Positions 25,718 to 35,483 of a stretch of DNA of 64,000 bases are shown in pieces. The position numbers and the translations under genes are program-made. The notes under the pieces are model-generated. The model was not told the DNA's origin, searched no databases, and saw only the letters and a program-made list of their open reading frames with translations. The stretch's first letter is position 1. Every line of letters starts with the position of its first letter. Source of the stretch: Micromonospora tarapacensis (lineage in GTDB: Bacteria; Actinomycetota; Actinomycetes; Mycobacteriales; Micromonosporaceae); contig NZ_JAHCDI010000004.1 in assembly GCF_019697375.1 (NCBI RefSeq), positions 4,885,324 to 4,949,323 on the forward strand, in the 5' to 3' direction.

Positions 25718-26596
25718 ATGAGCGTGTCCGACGCTACGGACTGGCCCACATCCGCCCTTGACGCGGCGGCGACTGCCTTCGCCGCGCTGACGTGCGACCC
25801 CGCCCCACTGGTTCTCGACTGCGCGGCGTTCGGTCCCGACACGGGTCTTCCGCAGCAGGAGGTGCCGCTGCCCGCGCTGCGGGACTGGCTGCTGCGTCAC
25901 CCTCGCGCCTACACGGCGCGTGACGAGGTGTGGCGGGAACTGATCCGCCGTGCTCGGCTCGACGGGCCGCACTGGGTCGTCGCTGCGGTCGGCATGGCGA
26001 TGCCTGCGCTGCAGCAGTACGCGGGCCAGTTGTGCGAGGGGTACAACGGGGACCCGGCGGACGTGGACGCCGAGATCCTGACCGGCTTCCTGATCGCGCT
26101 GCGCGACCGGGCGGACCTGACCAAGCCGGCGCCGTACGCGAGCCTGTGCAAGGCGGCGTGGCGGGCCGGGCGGGATCTTCGGCTGCAGCAGCAGGAGTAC
26201 CTGCCGGTGGAGGACATCGAGCACGTCACCGCAGGTCCCCGCGCTCCAAAGGTGCCGTACGGGCATCCGGACCTGCTGGTCCGCCGTGCGGTGATCCTGG
26301 GAGTCCTCGATTCGGAGGACGAGCGGGCCTACATCGACGTGCGGCTCGGGCACCGGGCGATCGAGCCCATCGCCGCTGCGTCCGGCGTCAGCGTGGACGC
26401 TCTTCGTATGCGCCTGTCGCGCATCGACGGCCGCATCGCCGAGGCTCTCGCGGACGGACTGCTGACGGGGGTCGCGTCGCCGGAGACGGTGGCGCAGCTA
26501 CGGCTGCAGGCCGGGCAGCGCAGCCAGCGGCGGGCGGGCCGTGCCGCTGCCCGCCGCGATGCCGCCGACCAGGCGCCGGTCGCGGCGGCTGCCTGA
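25718..26596 (+). CDS. Sigma-factor-like/HTH regulator of the conjugative element
   Basis: 292 residues. The middle is helical (AEILTGFLIALRDRADL, YASLCKAAWRAGRDLRL). Near residues 195-240 a region-4-like HTH is visible (DERAYIDVRLGHRAIEPIAAASGVSVDALRMRLSRIDGRIAEAL). The C-terminus is a basic Ala/Arg tail. It is placed directly after the TGTCA array and before the type IV secretion operon, with an AGGAG site inside the last motif, which suggests a regulator of transfer. No region 2 is recognised, so a true sigma factor is doubtful. Confidence 0.65.
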   Translation: MSVSDATDWPTSALDAAATAFAALTCDPAPLVLDCAAFGPDTGLPQQEVPLPALRDWLLRHPRAYTARDEVWRELIRRARLDGPHWVVAAVGMAMPALQQYAGQLCEGYNGDPADVDAEILTGFLIALRDRADLTKPAPYASLCKAAWRAGRDLRLQQQEYLPVEDIEHVTAGPRAPKVPYGHPDLLVRRAVILGVLDSEDERAYIDVRLGHRAIEPIAAASGVSVDALRMRLSRIDGRIAEALADGLLTGVASPETVAQLRLQAGQRSQRRAGRAAARRDAADQAPVAAAA

Positions 26597-26620
26597 CAAT
26601 CTCCACCGCACCGACTCCAG

Positions 26621-26664
26621 CGGCTGTGGCCCGACGTGCACAACGTCGGGCCACAGCCGTTTCT
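26621..26664 (+). terminator. Strong hairpin terminator
   Basis: Arms 26621-26637 and 26643-26659 form a perfect 17-bp stem (CGGCTGTGGCCCGACGT) with a 5-nt loop, followed by TTTCT. It lies 24 bp after the stop of the regulator gene and should separate it from the transfer operon. Confidence 0.88.
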
Positions 26665-27178
26665 GCTGGGGACCGGCACTGCCCGCTGTCAAGGGCTGTG
26701 AGCCTGGCCGACGCTCACACGACCACACACCCGGGCGGTTCCGAACCGCTGTGAGCCCCTGTCCTCGAACACGGCCCGTTGTGTGTGAAACCTGCCCTGA
26801 CCTGCGCTGTGAGTCGTCGCCGCGCCCTGTGATCGGCTTGTGAGCGCGGCAAGTGTTCGCCACGGCTCACAAACCCCGGTTTGGGGGTGCGGGACTTCCC
26901 CGAGCCGTACCGCTCGCGGTCCCGCCCGCCGCCGGGCGACACGAGGAACGAATGCGATCCGCATGCCTCGGGTGCCGCGCCACGTTGATGCGCTGACACC
27001 ACATTGATGACCGCAAACCACCCATGAGGGAGGACGAGCTCCTCCCGGGGCTCACGCGGTTCGTCCGCTCCTTCACCTGCGCCCGGCGGCGGTCCCTTCG
27101 GACCGCTTCGAGCAATCGCCACGCCTCGGTCACGCCGTTCGTTCGGCGCGTCCAGGGCGCGGCGGGAGGTGAACCTCA
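26665..27178. other. Long leader before the type IV secretion operon
   Basis: 514 bp without a recognisable gene. It holds repeated TGTGAGC/CTCACA words (near 26698, 26750, 26808, 26838 and 26870), the inverse form of the TGTCA array. Two hairpins follow: GGGAGGA/TCCTCCC (27028-27034, 27040-27046) and CGGTCCCTTCGGACCG near 27090. A promoter/operator region with a structured leader for the operon is the likely role; an origin of transfer is an alternative. Confidence 0.5.
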
Positions 27179-27559
27179 ATGTCCCGCACCCCACTGTGCA
27201 CCCTTTTGAACCAACCCGCCGCACGCGCGGTGCTACGCGCTGCCGTGCCGCTGGCCGGTGTCGGCCTGACCCTGGCCCTCCCGGCCGCCGCTCACGCTGA
27301 TCCCGGCGACACCGTCCACCTGGCGGCGAACTCGCTGCCGGTGGTGATCGCCAACCTGCAGACCTGGATCATGGGGATCCTCGCCGCGATCGCCACCCTC
27401 TTCCTGGTCTTGGCCGGCGTGTACTGGGCCACCGCCGGTGGCGACCCGTCGCAGGTCGAGAAGGCCAAGTTGGCGCTCCGTAACGCCCTGATCGGGTACG
27501 GCCTGGCCGTCCTCGCGCCGATCCTGCTGCAGGTCATCCAGGGCATCGTCGGGGGCTGA
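27179..27559 (+). CDS. VirB2-like type IV secretion pilin
   Basis: 126 residues. A long signal peptide (basic N-region, then VPLAGVGLTLALPAAAHA with AHA cleavage) is followed by a mature pilin with two hydrophobic helices: VIANLQTWIMGILAAIATLFLVLAGVYW and LIGYGLAVLAPILLQVIQGIV, linked by GGDPSQVEKAK. The size and two-helix layout match VirB2/TrbC. First gene of the operon, 6 bp before the VirB6-like gene. The ATG at 27179 follows GGGAGGT. Confidence 0.85.
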   Translation: MSRTPLCTLLNQPAARAVLRAAVPLAGVGLTLALPAAAHADPGDTVHLAANSLPVVIANLQTWIMGILAAIATLFLVLAGVYWATAGGDPSQVEKAKLALRNALIGYGLAVLAPILLQVIQGIVGG

Positions 27560-27565
27560 TCCGTC

Positions 27566-28477
27566 ATGGGATGGATCCTCGACCAGGTACTTGACTGGCT
27601 CACCACGGCGATCCTGGCCTGCCTCACGGCGATCTTCGACCTCATCACCGGCATCCTTCTCACCACCCCGAAGGTCACCGCGCTTCCGCAGGTCCAGGCG
27701 CTCACCGGCCGATCGGTCTGGATCGTGGACACCGTCTTCGTGTTGGCGTTCGTCGCCGCTGGCGTCCTGGTCATGGTCGCTGGCGGCGACGAACAGTCCC
27801 GCTACACGGTCAAGGATCTCCTGCCGCGGCTGGTCGTCGGATTCACCGCTGCGCACTTCAGCCAGCTCGCCTGCGGCCAGCTCATCGACCTCGGCAACGG
27901 GCTGACCGGAGCGATCAGCGAGGACACCTACGACGGCGGCGGAGCGTTCACTGCGATCCAGAGGCACCTCGCGGCGGCGCAGGACGAGAGCGTCGCGCTG
28001 CTGTTCCTGGTGCTGATCCTGATCATCACGGTGCTGATCGTGACGACCGCGTTTCAGCTGATCGGCCGCTTCGTAGCGCTGCTGGTGCTGACGAGCGTCG
28101 CGCCACTGGCGCTGGCCTGCCACGCGTTGCCGCAGACCGAGCCCGCCGCCCGGCTGTGGTGGCGGGCGTACATCGGATGCCTCGCGATACCCGTCGCGCA
28201 GGCGTTCTTCCTCACCGCTGGCGAGCAGACGTTACTCGACCCGGACTCCATGCTGCCCGTGTTCGGGCTGCCCATCGACCCCGGCGGCACCCTGAACCTC
28301 ATGGTCGTCGTGGTCCTGCTCTGGACCACCGTCCGGATCCCCACGCTGATGGGCCGCTGGGCGAGTCAGGGCGGAGGCGGCGGGAACGTGGTCGGCGCGG
28401 TCGTCCGCGTCGTCGTCGTACAGCAGCTCACGCGCAGCATCCCCGGACTCAACACGCTTCGGAAGGCCGTCAGATGA
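27566..28477 (+). CDS. VirB6/TrbL-like polytopic transfer protein
   Basis: 303 residues with five to six membrane segments: about 10-32, 50-70 (IVDTVFVLAFVAAGVLVMVAG), 88-100, 145-165 (LLFLVLILIITVLIVTT), 170-188, and 240-260. A glycine-rich loop (SQGGGGGNVVG) precedes a hydrophobic C-terminus. It probably forms the inner-membrane channel of the conjugation machine. Its stop overlaps the next ATG (ATGA). Confidence 0.8.
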   Translation: MGWILDQVLDWLTTAILACLTAIFDLITGILLTTPKVTALPQVQALTGRSVWIVDTVFVLAFVAAGVLVMVAGGDEQSRYTVKDLLPRLVVGFTAAHFSQLACGQLIDLGNGLTGAISEDTYDGGGAFTAIQRHLAAAQDESVALLFLVLILIITVLIVTTAFQLIGRFVALLVLTSVAPLALACHALPQTEPAARLWWRAYIGCLAIPVAQAFFLTAGEQTLLDPDSMLPVFGLPIDPGGTLNLMVVVVLLWTTVRIPTLMGRWASQGGGGGNVVGAVVRVVVVQQLTRSIPGLNTLRKAVR

Positions 28478-29448
28478 CCAGATTCGAACCCGACCACTCG
28501 CCGACCAGGGCGCGCATGCCGTCGGACGTCGACGCCCCCGACAAGGTCGCCTACGGCTTGACGTTTCACCAGTTGGCGATCGTCGCCGCCGGAGCGCTTC
28601 TGTACTACGGCGCATGGCAAGCCTTGAACACGGTGGTCCCGGTACCGGTGCTCATCGGTGCTGGTGTGGTGCTGGGCGGGCTGGTGATCGGCCTGGCGCT
28701 CGGCCGCCGAGATGGTCTGTCGATGGATATCTGGCTGCTGCACGCGATCCGTCACACCCGCACCCCTCGGTCGCTGGCCGCCGCCGACGTCGGGGCGGAT
28801 CCCGGTGCGCCGGATTGGGTCGAGACCCCGAAGAGCGGCCGGATGCCCCTGCCGGCACCGTTGCGGCTGCCCGCCGACGCCATCGACGACGACGGGGAGA
28901 TCAGCCTCGGTAGCGCCCGCGCCGCGATCGTCGGCACCACCACGGTGAACCTCGCGCTGCGCACCCCCGACGAGCAGGCGGCCCTCATTGAGGGCTGGGG
29001 ACGGTGGCTCAACAGCCTGTCCACACCGACGCAGATCGTCGTGTCGGCGCAGCCGGTCGATCTGGCGTCTCACAGCCGTGCGCTTGCCGCCGCCGCGGAT
29101 GCCCAGCCGCATCCGCAGCTTCGCACGGCGTGCGCCGATCACGCCGACTTCCTCGGCGACCTCGCCTCGCGGCGCGACCCGCTGCGCCGGCAGGTCCTGG
29201 TCGTCAACCGAACGGCTGCGGGCGAGCGCACCGGTCACGCCGCTCGGCGCCGCGCCGACGACACCGTTCGGGCACTGGCCGGGCTCGGCGTCAGCCCCCG
29301 GGTGCTCGACGGTGCAGCGGTGACCGCCGCTCTGACCTCCGCCGCCGACCCGTACCGGCCGCCGCGCCCGGGCGGCCTCGCCGCACCCGATGCCGTCATC
29401 ACCGCGAGCGCCCCAGCTCACACCCGCAGGAAGAGGAGGAAGTCATGA
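28474..29448 (+). CDS. PrgI/VirB3-like membrane component of the secretion channel
   Basis: 324 residues. The N-terminal PrgI-type motif (MPSDVDAPDKVAYGLTFHQLAIVAAGALLYYG) has two membrane helices (about 30-50 and 55-75), followed by a large cytoplasmic domain of alpha/beta character up to residue 300 and a basic tail. Actinobacterial conjugative elements often place such a VirB3-like protein directly before VirB4. ATG 28474 overlaps the VirB6 stop; the longer frame upstream is filler. Confidence 0.82.
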   Translation: MTRFEPDHSPTRARMPSDVDAPDKVAYGLTFHQLAIVAAGALLYYGAWQALNTVVPVPVLIGAGVVLGGLVIGLALGRRDGLSMDIWLLHAIRHTRTPRSLAAADVGADPGAPDWVETPKSGRMPLPAPLRLPADAIDDDGEISLGSARAAIVGTTTVNLALRTPDEQAALIEGWGRWLNSLSTPTQIVVSAQPVDLASHSRALAAAADAQPHPQLRTACADHADFLGDLASRRDPLRRQVLVVNRTAAGERTGHAARRRADDTVRALAGLGVSPRVLDGAAVTAALTSAADPYRPPRPGGLAAPDAVITASAPAHTRRKRRKS

Positions 29449-31232
29449 TCCGGAGGAGACGCTCCGGCGGCGCGGCTATGGAAGCCCCGCCGGCCTCGCT
29501 GGAGTCGGCGGTCGCGCCGGCCACGGTCGAGGTCACACCCCGGTGGCTGCGCGTCGGCGACGGGTACGCCGCCACCCTGGTGGTGACCGGTTACCCGGCC
29601 GAGGTCGGGCCGGCGTGGCTGGAGCCGCTGTTGTCCTGGCCGGGCCGGCTCGACCTCGCGTTGCACATCGAACCGCTGCCGGCGCCGATCGCGGCATCGA
29701 GGCTGCGTAAGCAGCGGGCCCGGCTGGAGTCGTCCCGGCGGGCCGACTCCGAGCGGGGGAAGCTGGCCGACCCCTACGTCGACGCCGCCGCGCACGACGC
29801 CGGCGACCTGGCCGAGCGTCTCGCCCGGGGCGCGGCGAAGCTGTTCCGGGTCGGCCTTTATCTCACCGTCCACGCCCGAACCGAAGCCGAACTGCTGGAG
29901 GCGTGCGCGCAGGTCCGGGCCGCCGCCGCCTCGACCCTCCTGGAGGTGCAACCCGCGACCTGGCGGCAGCTCTCCGGATGGACCACCACCCTGCCCCTCG
30001 CCTCCGACGGGCTACGGATGCTGCGCACCATGGACACCCAAGCCCTGGCCAGCTCGTTCCCGTTGGCGTCGCCGGACCTGCCCGCGCCGCTGCCCGGCGA
30101 CCCGCCAGCCACCGGTGGCGTCCTCTACGGAGTCAACCCCGCCAGCGCCGGGATCGTCTGGTGGGACCGCTGGACGCAAGAGAACCACAACTCCATCGTC
30201 CTCGCCCGAAGTGGGGCGGGGAAGTCGTACTTCGTCAAGCTGGAGATCCTGCGCAGCCTCTACCAAGGTGTGCAGGTCGCGGTCGTCGATCCCGAGGACG
30301 AGTACCTGCGGCTCGCCGACGCGGTCGGAGGCAGCGTCGTACGCCTCGGCCTCCCCGGCGTGAAGATCAACCCCCTGGACCTGCCGCTCGGCGACCGCCG
30401 ACCGGACGTCCTCACCCGCCGTGGGCTGTTCCTGCACACGCTGATCAGCGTTCTGCTCGGGCATCAGCCGCCACCGGCGGAGCGGGCCGCGCTGGACCGC
30501 GCCATCCTCGCCGTCTACCGGGCCGCCGGCATCACGGCGGACCCAGCAACGCATCACCGGCCGGCCCCACTACTAGGCGACCTGGCCGAGACGCTGCGCG
30601 CCGACAACGACCCGGCCGCCGCGACTCTGGCCGCCCGGCTGGCGCCGTGGGTGCAGGGCAGCTTCGCCGACCTGTTCAACGGGCCGACCACCCAGACCCC
30701 GGTCGGGCACCTCGTCGTGTGGTCGCTCCGTCACCTGCCCGACGAGTTGCGCACGGTCGGCACGCTGCTCGCGCTGGACTCGATCTGGCGCACGGTCGAC
30801 GCGCCGGGCGGGCCGCCGCAGCGGCGGCTCGTCGTGGTCGACGAGGCCTGGTTGCTGATGCGAGATGGCGAGGGCGCAAGGTTTCTCTTCCGCATGTCGA
30901 AGGCGGCACGTAAACGCAACGCCGGGCTGACCGTGGTCACCCAGGACGCCGCCGACGTGCTCGGCACGGATCTCGGCCAGGCGGTGGTGTCCAACGCCTC
31001 GACGCAGGTGCTGCTGCGGCAGGCGCCGCAGGCCATCGACGCCGTCGGGGAGGCGTTCGGGCTCACCGGCGGCGAGCGGCGGCTGCTGCTGTCGGCCCGC
31101 CGGGGCCAGGGATTGCTGATCTCTGGAGTGAGCAGAACGAGCTTCGAGTCCATCTCCTCGGAGGCGGAGCACGAGCTGTGCACCACGAACCCAGCCGAGT
31201 TGGCCGACCTCGACGAGGAGGACGACCTGTGA
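29445..31232 (+). CDS. VirB4-type conjugation ATPase
   Basis: 595-residue energiser of the type IV secretion channel. Walker A SGAGKS is at residues 256-261 within NSIVLARSGAGKSYF, followed by the VirB4 hallmark VAVVDPEDEY. Walker B is RRLVVVDEAWLLM (near 460), with the ARKRNAGLTVVTQD motif next. The first 230 residues are the TrwK/VirB4 N-terminal domain. ATG 29445 overlaps the previous stop (ATGA) and is preceded by GGAAGAGGAGG. The stop overlaps the coupling-protein GTG. Confidence 0.93.
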   Translation: MIRRRRSGGAAMEAPPASLESAVAPATVEVTPRWLRVGDGYAATLVVTGYPAEVGPAWLEPLLSWPGRLDLALHIEPLPAPIAASRLRKQRARLESSRRADSERGKLADPYVDAAAHDAGDLAERLARGAAKLFRVGLYLTVHARTEAELLEACAQVRAAAASTLLEVQPATWRQLSGWTTTLPLASDGLRMLRTMDTQALASSFPLASPDLPAPLPGDPPATGGVLYGVNPASAGIVWWDRWTQENHNSIVLARSGAGKSYFVKLEILRSLYQGVQVAVVDPEDEYLRLADAVGGSVVRLGLPGVKINPLDLPLGDRRPDVLTRRGLFLHTLISVLLGHQPPPAERAALDRAILAVYRAAGITADPATHHRPAPLLGDLAETLRADNDPAAATLAARLAPWVQGSFADLFNGPTTQTPVGHLVVWSLRHLPDELRTVGTLLALDSIWRTVDAPGGPPQRRLVVVDEAWLLMRDGEGARFLFRMSKAARKRNAGLTVVTQDAADVLGTDLGQAVVSNASTQVLLRQAPQAIDAVGEAFGLTGGERRLLLSARRGQGLLISGVSRTSFESISSEAEHELCTTNPAELADLDEEDDL

Positions 31233-32689
31233 CACCAACGACCGAAGCGTTCCGAGCGGCTCTCGCTTCGTTGCCACCAGCGCCCAGCCCCACGTTCGGG
31301 CCGGGCGCCGGCCCCGTTGCGCCACCCGCAGGACCCGGCACCGCCCTGGTCGACGCCGCCGTGTGGGCTACACAGCGGCCGTGGCTGGCCGGTGTCGCCG
31401 CCGGACTGCTGGCCGTCTGGGTCGCCGGCCGCAACCTGGTGGAGATCTGGCGGCACCGCCACCACGCCCACGGCGCACGCCTCGTGACGATCGCGCCGCC
31501 GCCGGAGGTCGACCCGCACAGCGCTGGCGCGTTGTGGGCGAACCTCGCCGGAGTGCTGACCCCGTCGCGGCGGCGGCGCCTGCTCTACGGCGCGCCGCAC
31601 GTCGTGTGGCAGTACACCTGGTCCGGCCGGCAGTTGCTCATCTCGATCTGGGTGCCCGGCACCGTGCCGCCCGGGGCGGTCGAGGCGGCAATGCGAGCGG
31701 CGTGGCCCAGCTCGGCCACCACCACCGACGACAACCCGCAACCGCCGATCCCGCTTGAGGCGCACCCCGCCGCCGGTGGGCATTTGCTGCCCGTGTATGC
31801 GGAGTGGCTGCCGCTGGCCACCGACCACGACACGGACCCGCTGCGCCCGCTGATGTCCGCGGGCGCGCAGCTCAAACCCGGCGAGTACGCCTGCGTGCAG
31901 ATCCTCGCCCGCCCCGCCAGCCCGCGCAGGGCGGCACGGGCCCGCCGGGCGGCCGGGCGGCTGCGGGCCGGCAAGACCGCCGTGCCCGCGATCAACCCGG
32001 CCGCGCCGGTGCTGTGGCTGCTGGACGCGTTCCTGCCCGGCGGTGGCGCCGGCCGCACCGCGGTGCCCACCGCCCGGCGGGACCCCACCGTCGAGCGCGA
32101 CGTGCGGGCGATCCTCGACAAGACGGCGCACCCGCTGTGGCAGACCGGGATCCGGTACGCGGTCGCCACCACCCGCCGCCGGTCCGGCGCCGACCCGCTC
32201 GGTCGGCTGCGGGGCATCGCCGACACCCTCGCCTCGGCGTTCGCCATTCACACCGGCCGCAACCGGCTGACCCACCGTGCCCGGATGCCCGCGCCGGTGG
32301 CGGTCCTCTCCGCCCGCCGGCTCGGCCCTGGATTCCTCACCTCCGCCCCGGAACTCGCGGCACTCGCGGCACTGCCGCAGGATTTCGCCGTTCCCGGCCT
32401 CGACCGGGCGCGGGCCGCGTCGATGCCGGCGCCGGTCGCGGTTCCCGGTGGTGGGCGCGGGGTGAAGATGTTGGGCGACGCCGAAATCGGTGGCCACAGT
32501 GTGGGGCTGTCGGTGCCGGATGCGAGGTATCACATGCATGTGATCGGTTCGACGGGCTCCGGCAAGACCACGCTGCTGGTCAACATGGCCCTCGACGACA
32601 TCAAGGCGGGGCGGCCCTGTCTGTCAGGCTGAGATGAGGCAGCCGTTCCCGGAGCGTTAGGCTTGCCGGGAGACAGGAAGAGGATCATC

Positions 32690-33103
32690 GTGACGCTACC
32701 CAGTACGCCTGGTGAGCAGGGCGGACGGCCGAAACGGCGAACGTTCACGGCGGAGTACAAACTACGCATCGTGGCGGAGTACGAGGCGGCGAAGGCCGCT
32801 GGTGAGGGTGGGGCGATTCTGCGTCGGGAGGGCCTGTATCACTCGCACATCCTGGAGTGGCGGGCCGCCCGTGACGCGGGCGCGTTGACCGCTCTGGGCA
32901 CCCGGAAGAGCCCGGTGTCCGAGAGTCGGCGCCGCAGCGCCGAGGCGGCGGAGGTCGAGCGGTTGCGTCGGCGTAACGAGCGTCTGGAAGCGGATCTGGC
33001 GCGGACGAAGACCGCGTTGGAGATCATGGGAAAAGCGCACGCGCTCTTGGAGACGTTGTCCGAGAGCGCGGACGACACGCCACGGCCGGCCAGGAGGCGC
33101 TGA
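32690..33103 (+). CDS. IS3-family OrfA (HTH and leucine zipper)
   Basis: 137 residues. The N-terminal helix-turn-helix (RRTFTAEYKLRIVAEYEAAKAAGEGGAILRREGLYHSHILEWR) is followed by a coiled coil (EVERLRRRNERLEADLARTK). GTG 32690 follows AGGAAGAGG; the frame extends further upstream only via TTG. OrfB lies in the -1 frame, so an OrfAB fusion transposase by programmed frameshifting is expected. Confidence 0.88.
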   Translation: MTLPSTPGEQGGRPKRRTFTAEYKLRIVAEYEAAKAAGEGGAILRREGLYHSHILEWRAARDAGALTALGTRKSPVSESRRRSAEAAEVERLRRRNERLEADLARTKTALEIMGKAHALLETLSESADDTPRPARRR

Positions 33104-33123
33104 ACACGGCGTTCGACGAGCTG

Positions 33124-34104
33124 ATGCCGCTGGTCGGGGTGGCCGGGGCGTGCCGGCTGACCGGTCGGTCCCGCGCCACGCATTACCGGCTCCAGCAGCC
33201 GCCCGTGGTGTCGCGTCCGCTGCGGCCGAAGACACCCCCACCCTCGATGCTGTCGGCGGCCGAACGTCAGGCCGTCCTGGATGTGCTGCATCGCGATGAG
33301 TACGCGGAGATGTCCGTGGCGCAGGTCTGGGCCCGCGAACTCGACCAGGGCCGCTACTGGTGCTCACAGTCCACCATGTACCGGATCCTGCGAGAAGCCG
33401 GTGAAAGCACCGAACGCCGCCGGCAGGCCACCCACCCGGCCCGCACCATCCCGCAGTTGGTGGCGAAGGGCCCGTCGCAGGTGTGGTCATGGGACATCAC
33501 CCGCCTCAAGACCGTGCAGCGCGGCGTGTTCTACCACCTCTACGTCATCATCGACGTGTACTCCCGCTACGTCGTCGGCTGGCACGTCGCAGGCGGCGAA
33601 GACTCGCTACTCGCCCGCGAACTCATCGACGACGCCATCGCCCGCAACGGCGTGCGGCCCGAGATCCTGCACGCCGACCGCGGCTCGTCGATGACCTCGA
33701 AACCCGTCGCCGAACTCCTCGCCGACCTCGACGTCACCCGCTCCTACTCCCGACCCCGCGTATCCAACGACAACCCGTACTCCGAAGCGCAGTTCAAGAC
33801 CCTGAAGTACTGCCCCGCGTTCCCCGACCGCTTCGACTCCCTGCACCACGCCCGCGAGTTCTGCACCGAGTTCATCACCTACTACAACCACGAACACCGC
33901 CACTGCGGCATCGGCCTGCACACCCCCGCCTCCGTGCACTACGACACAGCAAGCGACGTACACGACCAGCGGCAGACCACCCTCGACGCCGCCTGGCGGG
34001 CCCACCCCGACCGATTCACCCGCCGACCCCGACCACCCGCCCTACCAACCACCGTATGGATCAACAAACCAGCAGCTCAACCCACCGAACTACAGAACAC
34101 CTGA
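33124..34104 (+). CDS. IS3-family OrfB (DDE integrase core)
   Basis: 326 residues. An HTH_21-like segment (AVLDVLHRDEYAEMSVAQVWAREL) precedes an rve domain: first Asp in VWSWDITRLK, second in EILHADRGSSM, Glu in NPYSEAQFKTLKY, with the YNHEHRH motif after it. The core looks complete and active. The frame may start earlier, at LNTAFDELM, when translated as a fusion with OrfA. Confidence 0.92.
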   Translation: MPLVGVAGACRLTGRSRATHYRLQQPPVVSRPLRPKTPPPSMLSAAERQAVLDVLHRDEYAEMSVAQVWARELDQGRYWCSQSTMYRILREAGESTERRRQATHPARTIPQLVAKGPSQVWSWDITRLKTVQRGVFYHLYVIIDVYSRYVVGWHVAGGEDSLLARELIDDAIARNGVRPEILHADRGSSMTSKPVAELLADLDVTRSYSRPRVSNDNPYSEAQFKTLKYCPAFPDRFDSLHHAREFCTEFITYYNHEHRHCGIGLHTPASVHYDTASDVHDQRQTTLDAAWRAHPDRFTRRPRPPALPTTVWINKPAAQPTELQNT

Positions 34105-35438
34105 CCACGAAAACGTCTCACTTGACTTGACAGGTTCCGCGGGGCACCGTGGTCATCGACCCGCACGGCGATCTCGTGCTGGACATTCTCGACCGGCTCC
34201 CCGCCGACGTCGGCGACCGCGTCGTGCTCTTCGACCCCGACCAGGACAACCCGCCCACGCTGAATCCTCTCGAGGGCGAGGACCCGGACCTCGTGGTCGA
34301 CAACCTCGTCAGCATCTTCGGGAACATCTTCGCTAAGGCGTGGGGTCCGAGGATGGATGACGTCATGCGGGTCGCCTGTCTGACGTTGTTGCGCCACAAC
34401 AACGTGACTCTGCAGCACATCCCCCCGCTTTTGAACTCGCCGCAGTTCAGAAGCGCGATGACGGTGGACCTGGACGACCCGGCCGGGCTGAGCGGCTTCT
34501 GGCAGTGGTACGACAGCCTCAACGACAGCCTCCGCTCCCAGGTCATCGGCCCCGTCCTCGCCAGGCTGCGGTCCTTCCTGCTGCGCGACTTCGTCAAACG
34601 CACCATGCGATACCCCAAGTCCAGCTTCGACATGGGCAAGGTTCTCGACGGCGGCGTGCTGTTGGTTCGGATTCCGAAGGGTGTGCTCGGTGAGGACACC
34701 AGCCGGCTCCTCGGCTCCCTGATCCTCGCCCAGGTATGGCAGGCCGCCACCGCCCGCGCCGCCACCTCATCCGAGCGGCGCCGCGACGCGACGTTGATCA
34801 TCGACGAGGCGCAGAACTTCCTCACCCTGGCCAACAGCCTGGACACGATGCTCGCCGAGGCCCGCAAGTACCGGCTGTCACTCGTGCTCGCCCACCAGGA
34901 CCTGGCGCAGTTCCCCCGGGACCTGCTCGCCGCCGCGTCCGCGAACGCCCGCAACAAGGTGTACTTCACGGTCGCGCCGGAGGACGCGAAGGTGCTGTCC
35001 CGGCACACCCTGCCCGAACTCGGCGAGCACGACCTCGCTCACCTCGACGCCTACACCGCCGCCGCCCGCCTCGTCGTCGACGGCCGACAAACCCCGGCGT
35101 TCACGATGAAGACCCGCCCACCGAAGCCGGTCGTCGGTGAGGCGACCGCGATCCGTCAGGCCGCAGCGGCGGCGGTACCGGCCCAGGACACCAGCGCCGT
35201 CGACGAACTCGTCGAGCGGCTCAGCCGCAAGCCCGACGACCGGCGCAACCGCCCGAAGAGCGACCGCAGCTGACCGTCCCCTGTCAGCCCGGCGGCGTCG
35301 CCCGGGTCGCGCACCGGCTCGTCACGGGGATCGTCACCGGTGACCGCCGGATGCCAGCCGAACAGTGCTGACCTGGGCTGTCAGTGCCGCACACACCCCC
35401 TGACAGACCCTCCGCACGACCCTCCTGCCTGCCAGACA

Positions 35439-35458
35439 CCCCTCCCGATCGGGAGGGG
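35439..35458. promoter_or_regulatory. Perfect 20-bp palindrome before the replication-relaxation gene
   Basis: CCCCTCCCGATCGGGAGGGG is fully symmetric, 25 bp upstream of the GTG at 35484, and could fold into a terminator-like stem on either strand. The 35275-35438 segment also has CTGTCAG twice and CTGACAG once. Candidates are an operator, a terminator for the transfer operon or part of an origin of transfer, given the relaxase-associated gene that follows. Confidence 0.6.
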
Positions 35459-35483
35459 ACCCCTTCCTGCCTAGGAGCAAACC

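Larger units (their letters stand above)
32618..34133 (+). mobile_element. IS3-family insertion sequence inside the coupling protein gene
   Basis: About 1.5 kb with imperfect inverted ends: TGTC...TGAGA on the left and, reversed, TGTC...TGAGA on the right (also CTGTCA at 32621 against TGACAG at 34128-34133). It carries overlapping-frame orfA and orfB. No target duplication is visible although IS3 elements normally make 3-4 bp, so the exact ends are uncertain by a few bases. Confidence 0.85.
31229..35273 (+). pseudogene. VirD4/TraD-like coupling protein gene split by an IS3-family insertion
   Basis: The 5' part (31229-32617, 463 codons) has an N-terminal membrane helix (about 45-65), a long variable domain and Walker A GSTGSGKTT about 20 codons before the break. 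The 3' part (34134-35273) continues in the correct frame: PRGTVVIDPHGDLV, the Walker B motif DATLIIDEAQNF and LVLAHQDLAQF. Rejoining codons CCC and GTT gives an 842-residue protein with no loss. This protein normally recruits DNA to the channel, so the split should block transfer. A GTG at 34149 could start a fragment lacking Walker A. Confidence 0.88.

Noticed and set aside
25718..26596. Calling the regulator a full sigma factor
   Set aside because: Only a region-4-like HTH is visible; region 2 motifs are missing.
27028..27105. Two hairpins upstream of the pilin gene considered as a riboswitch
   Set aside because: No match to a known riboswitch consensus could be recognised; kept only as a structured leader.
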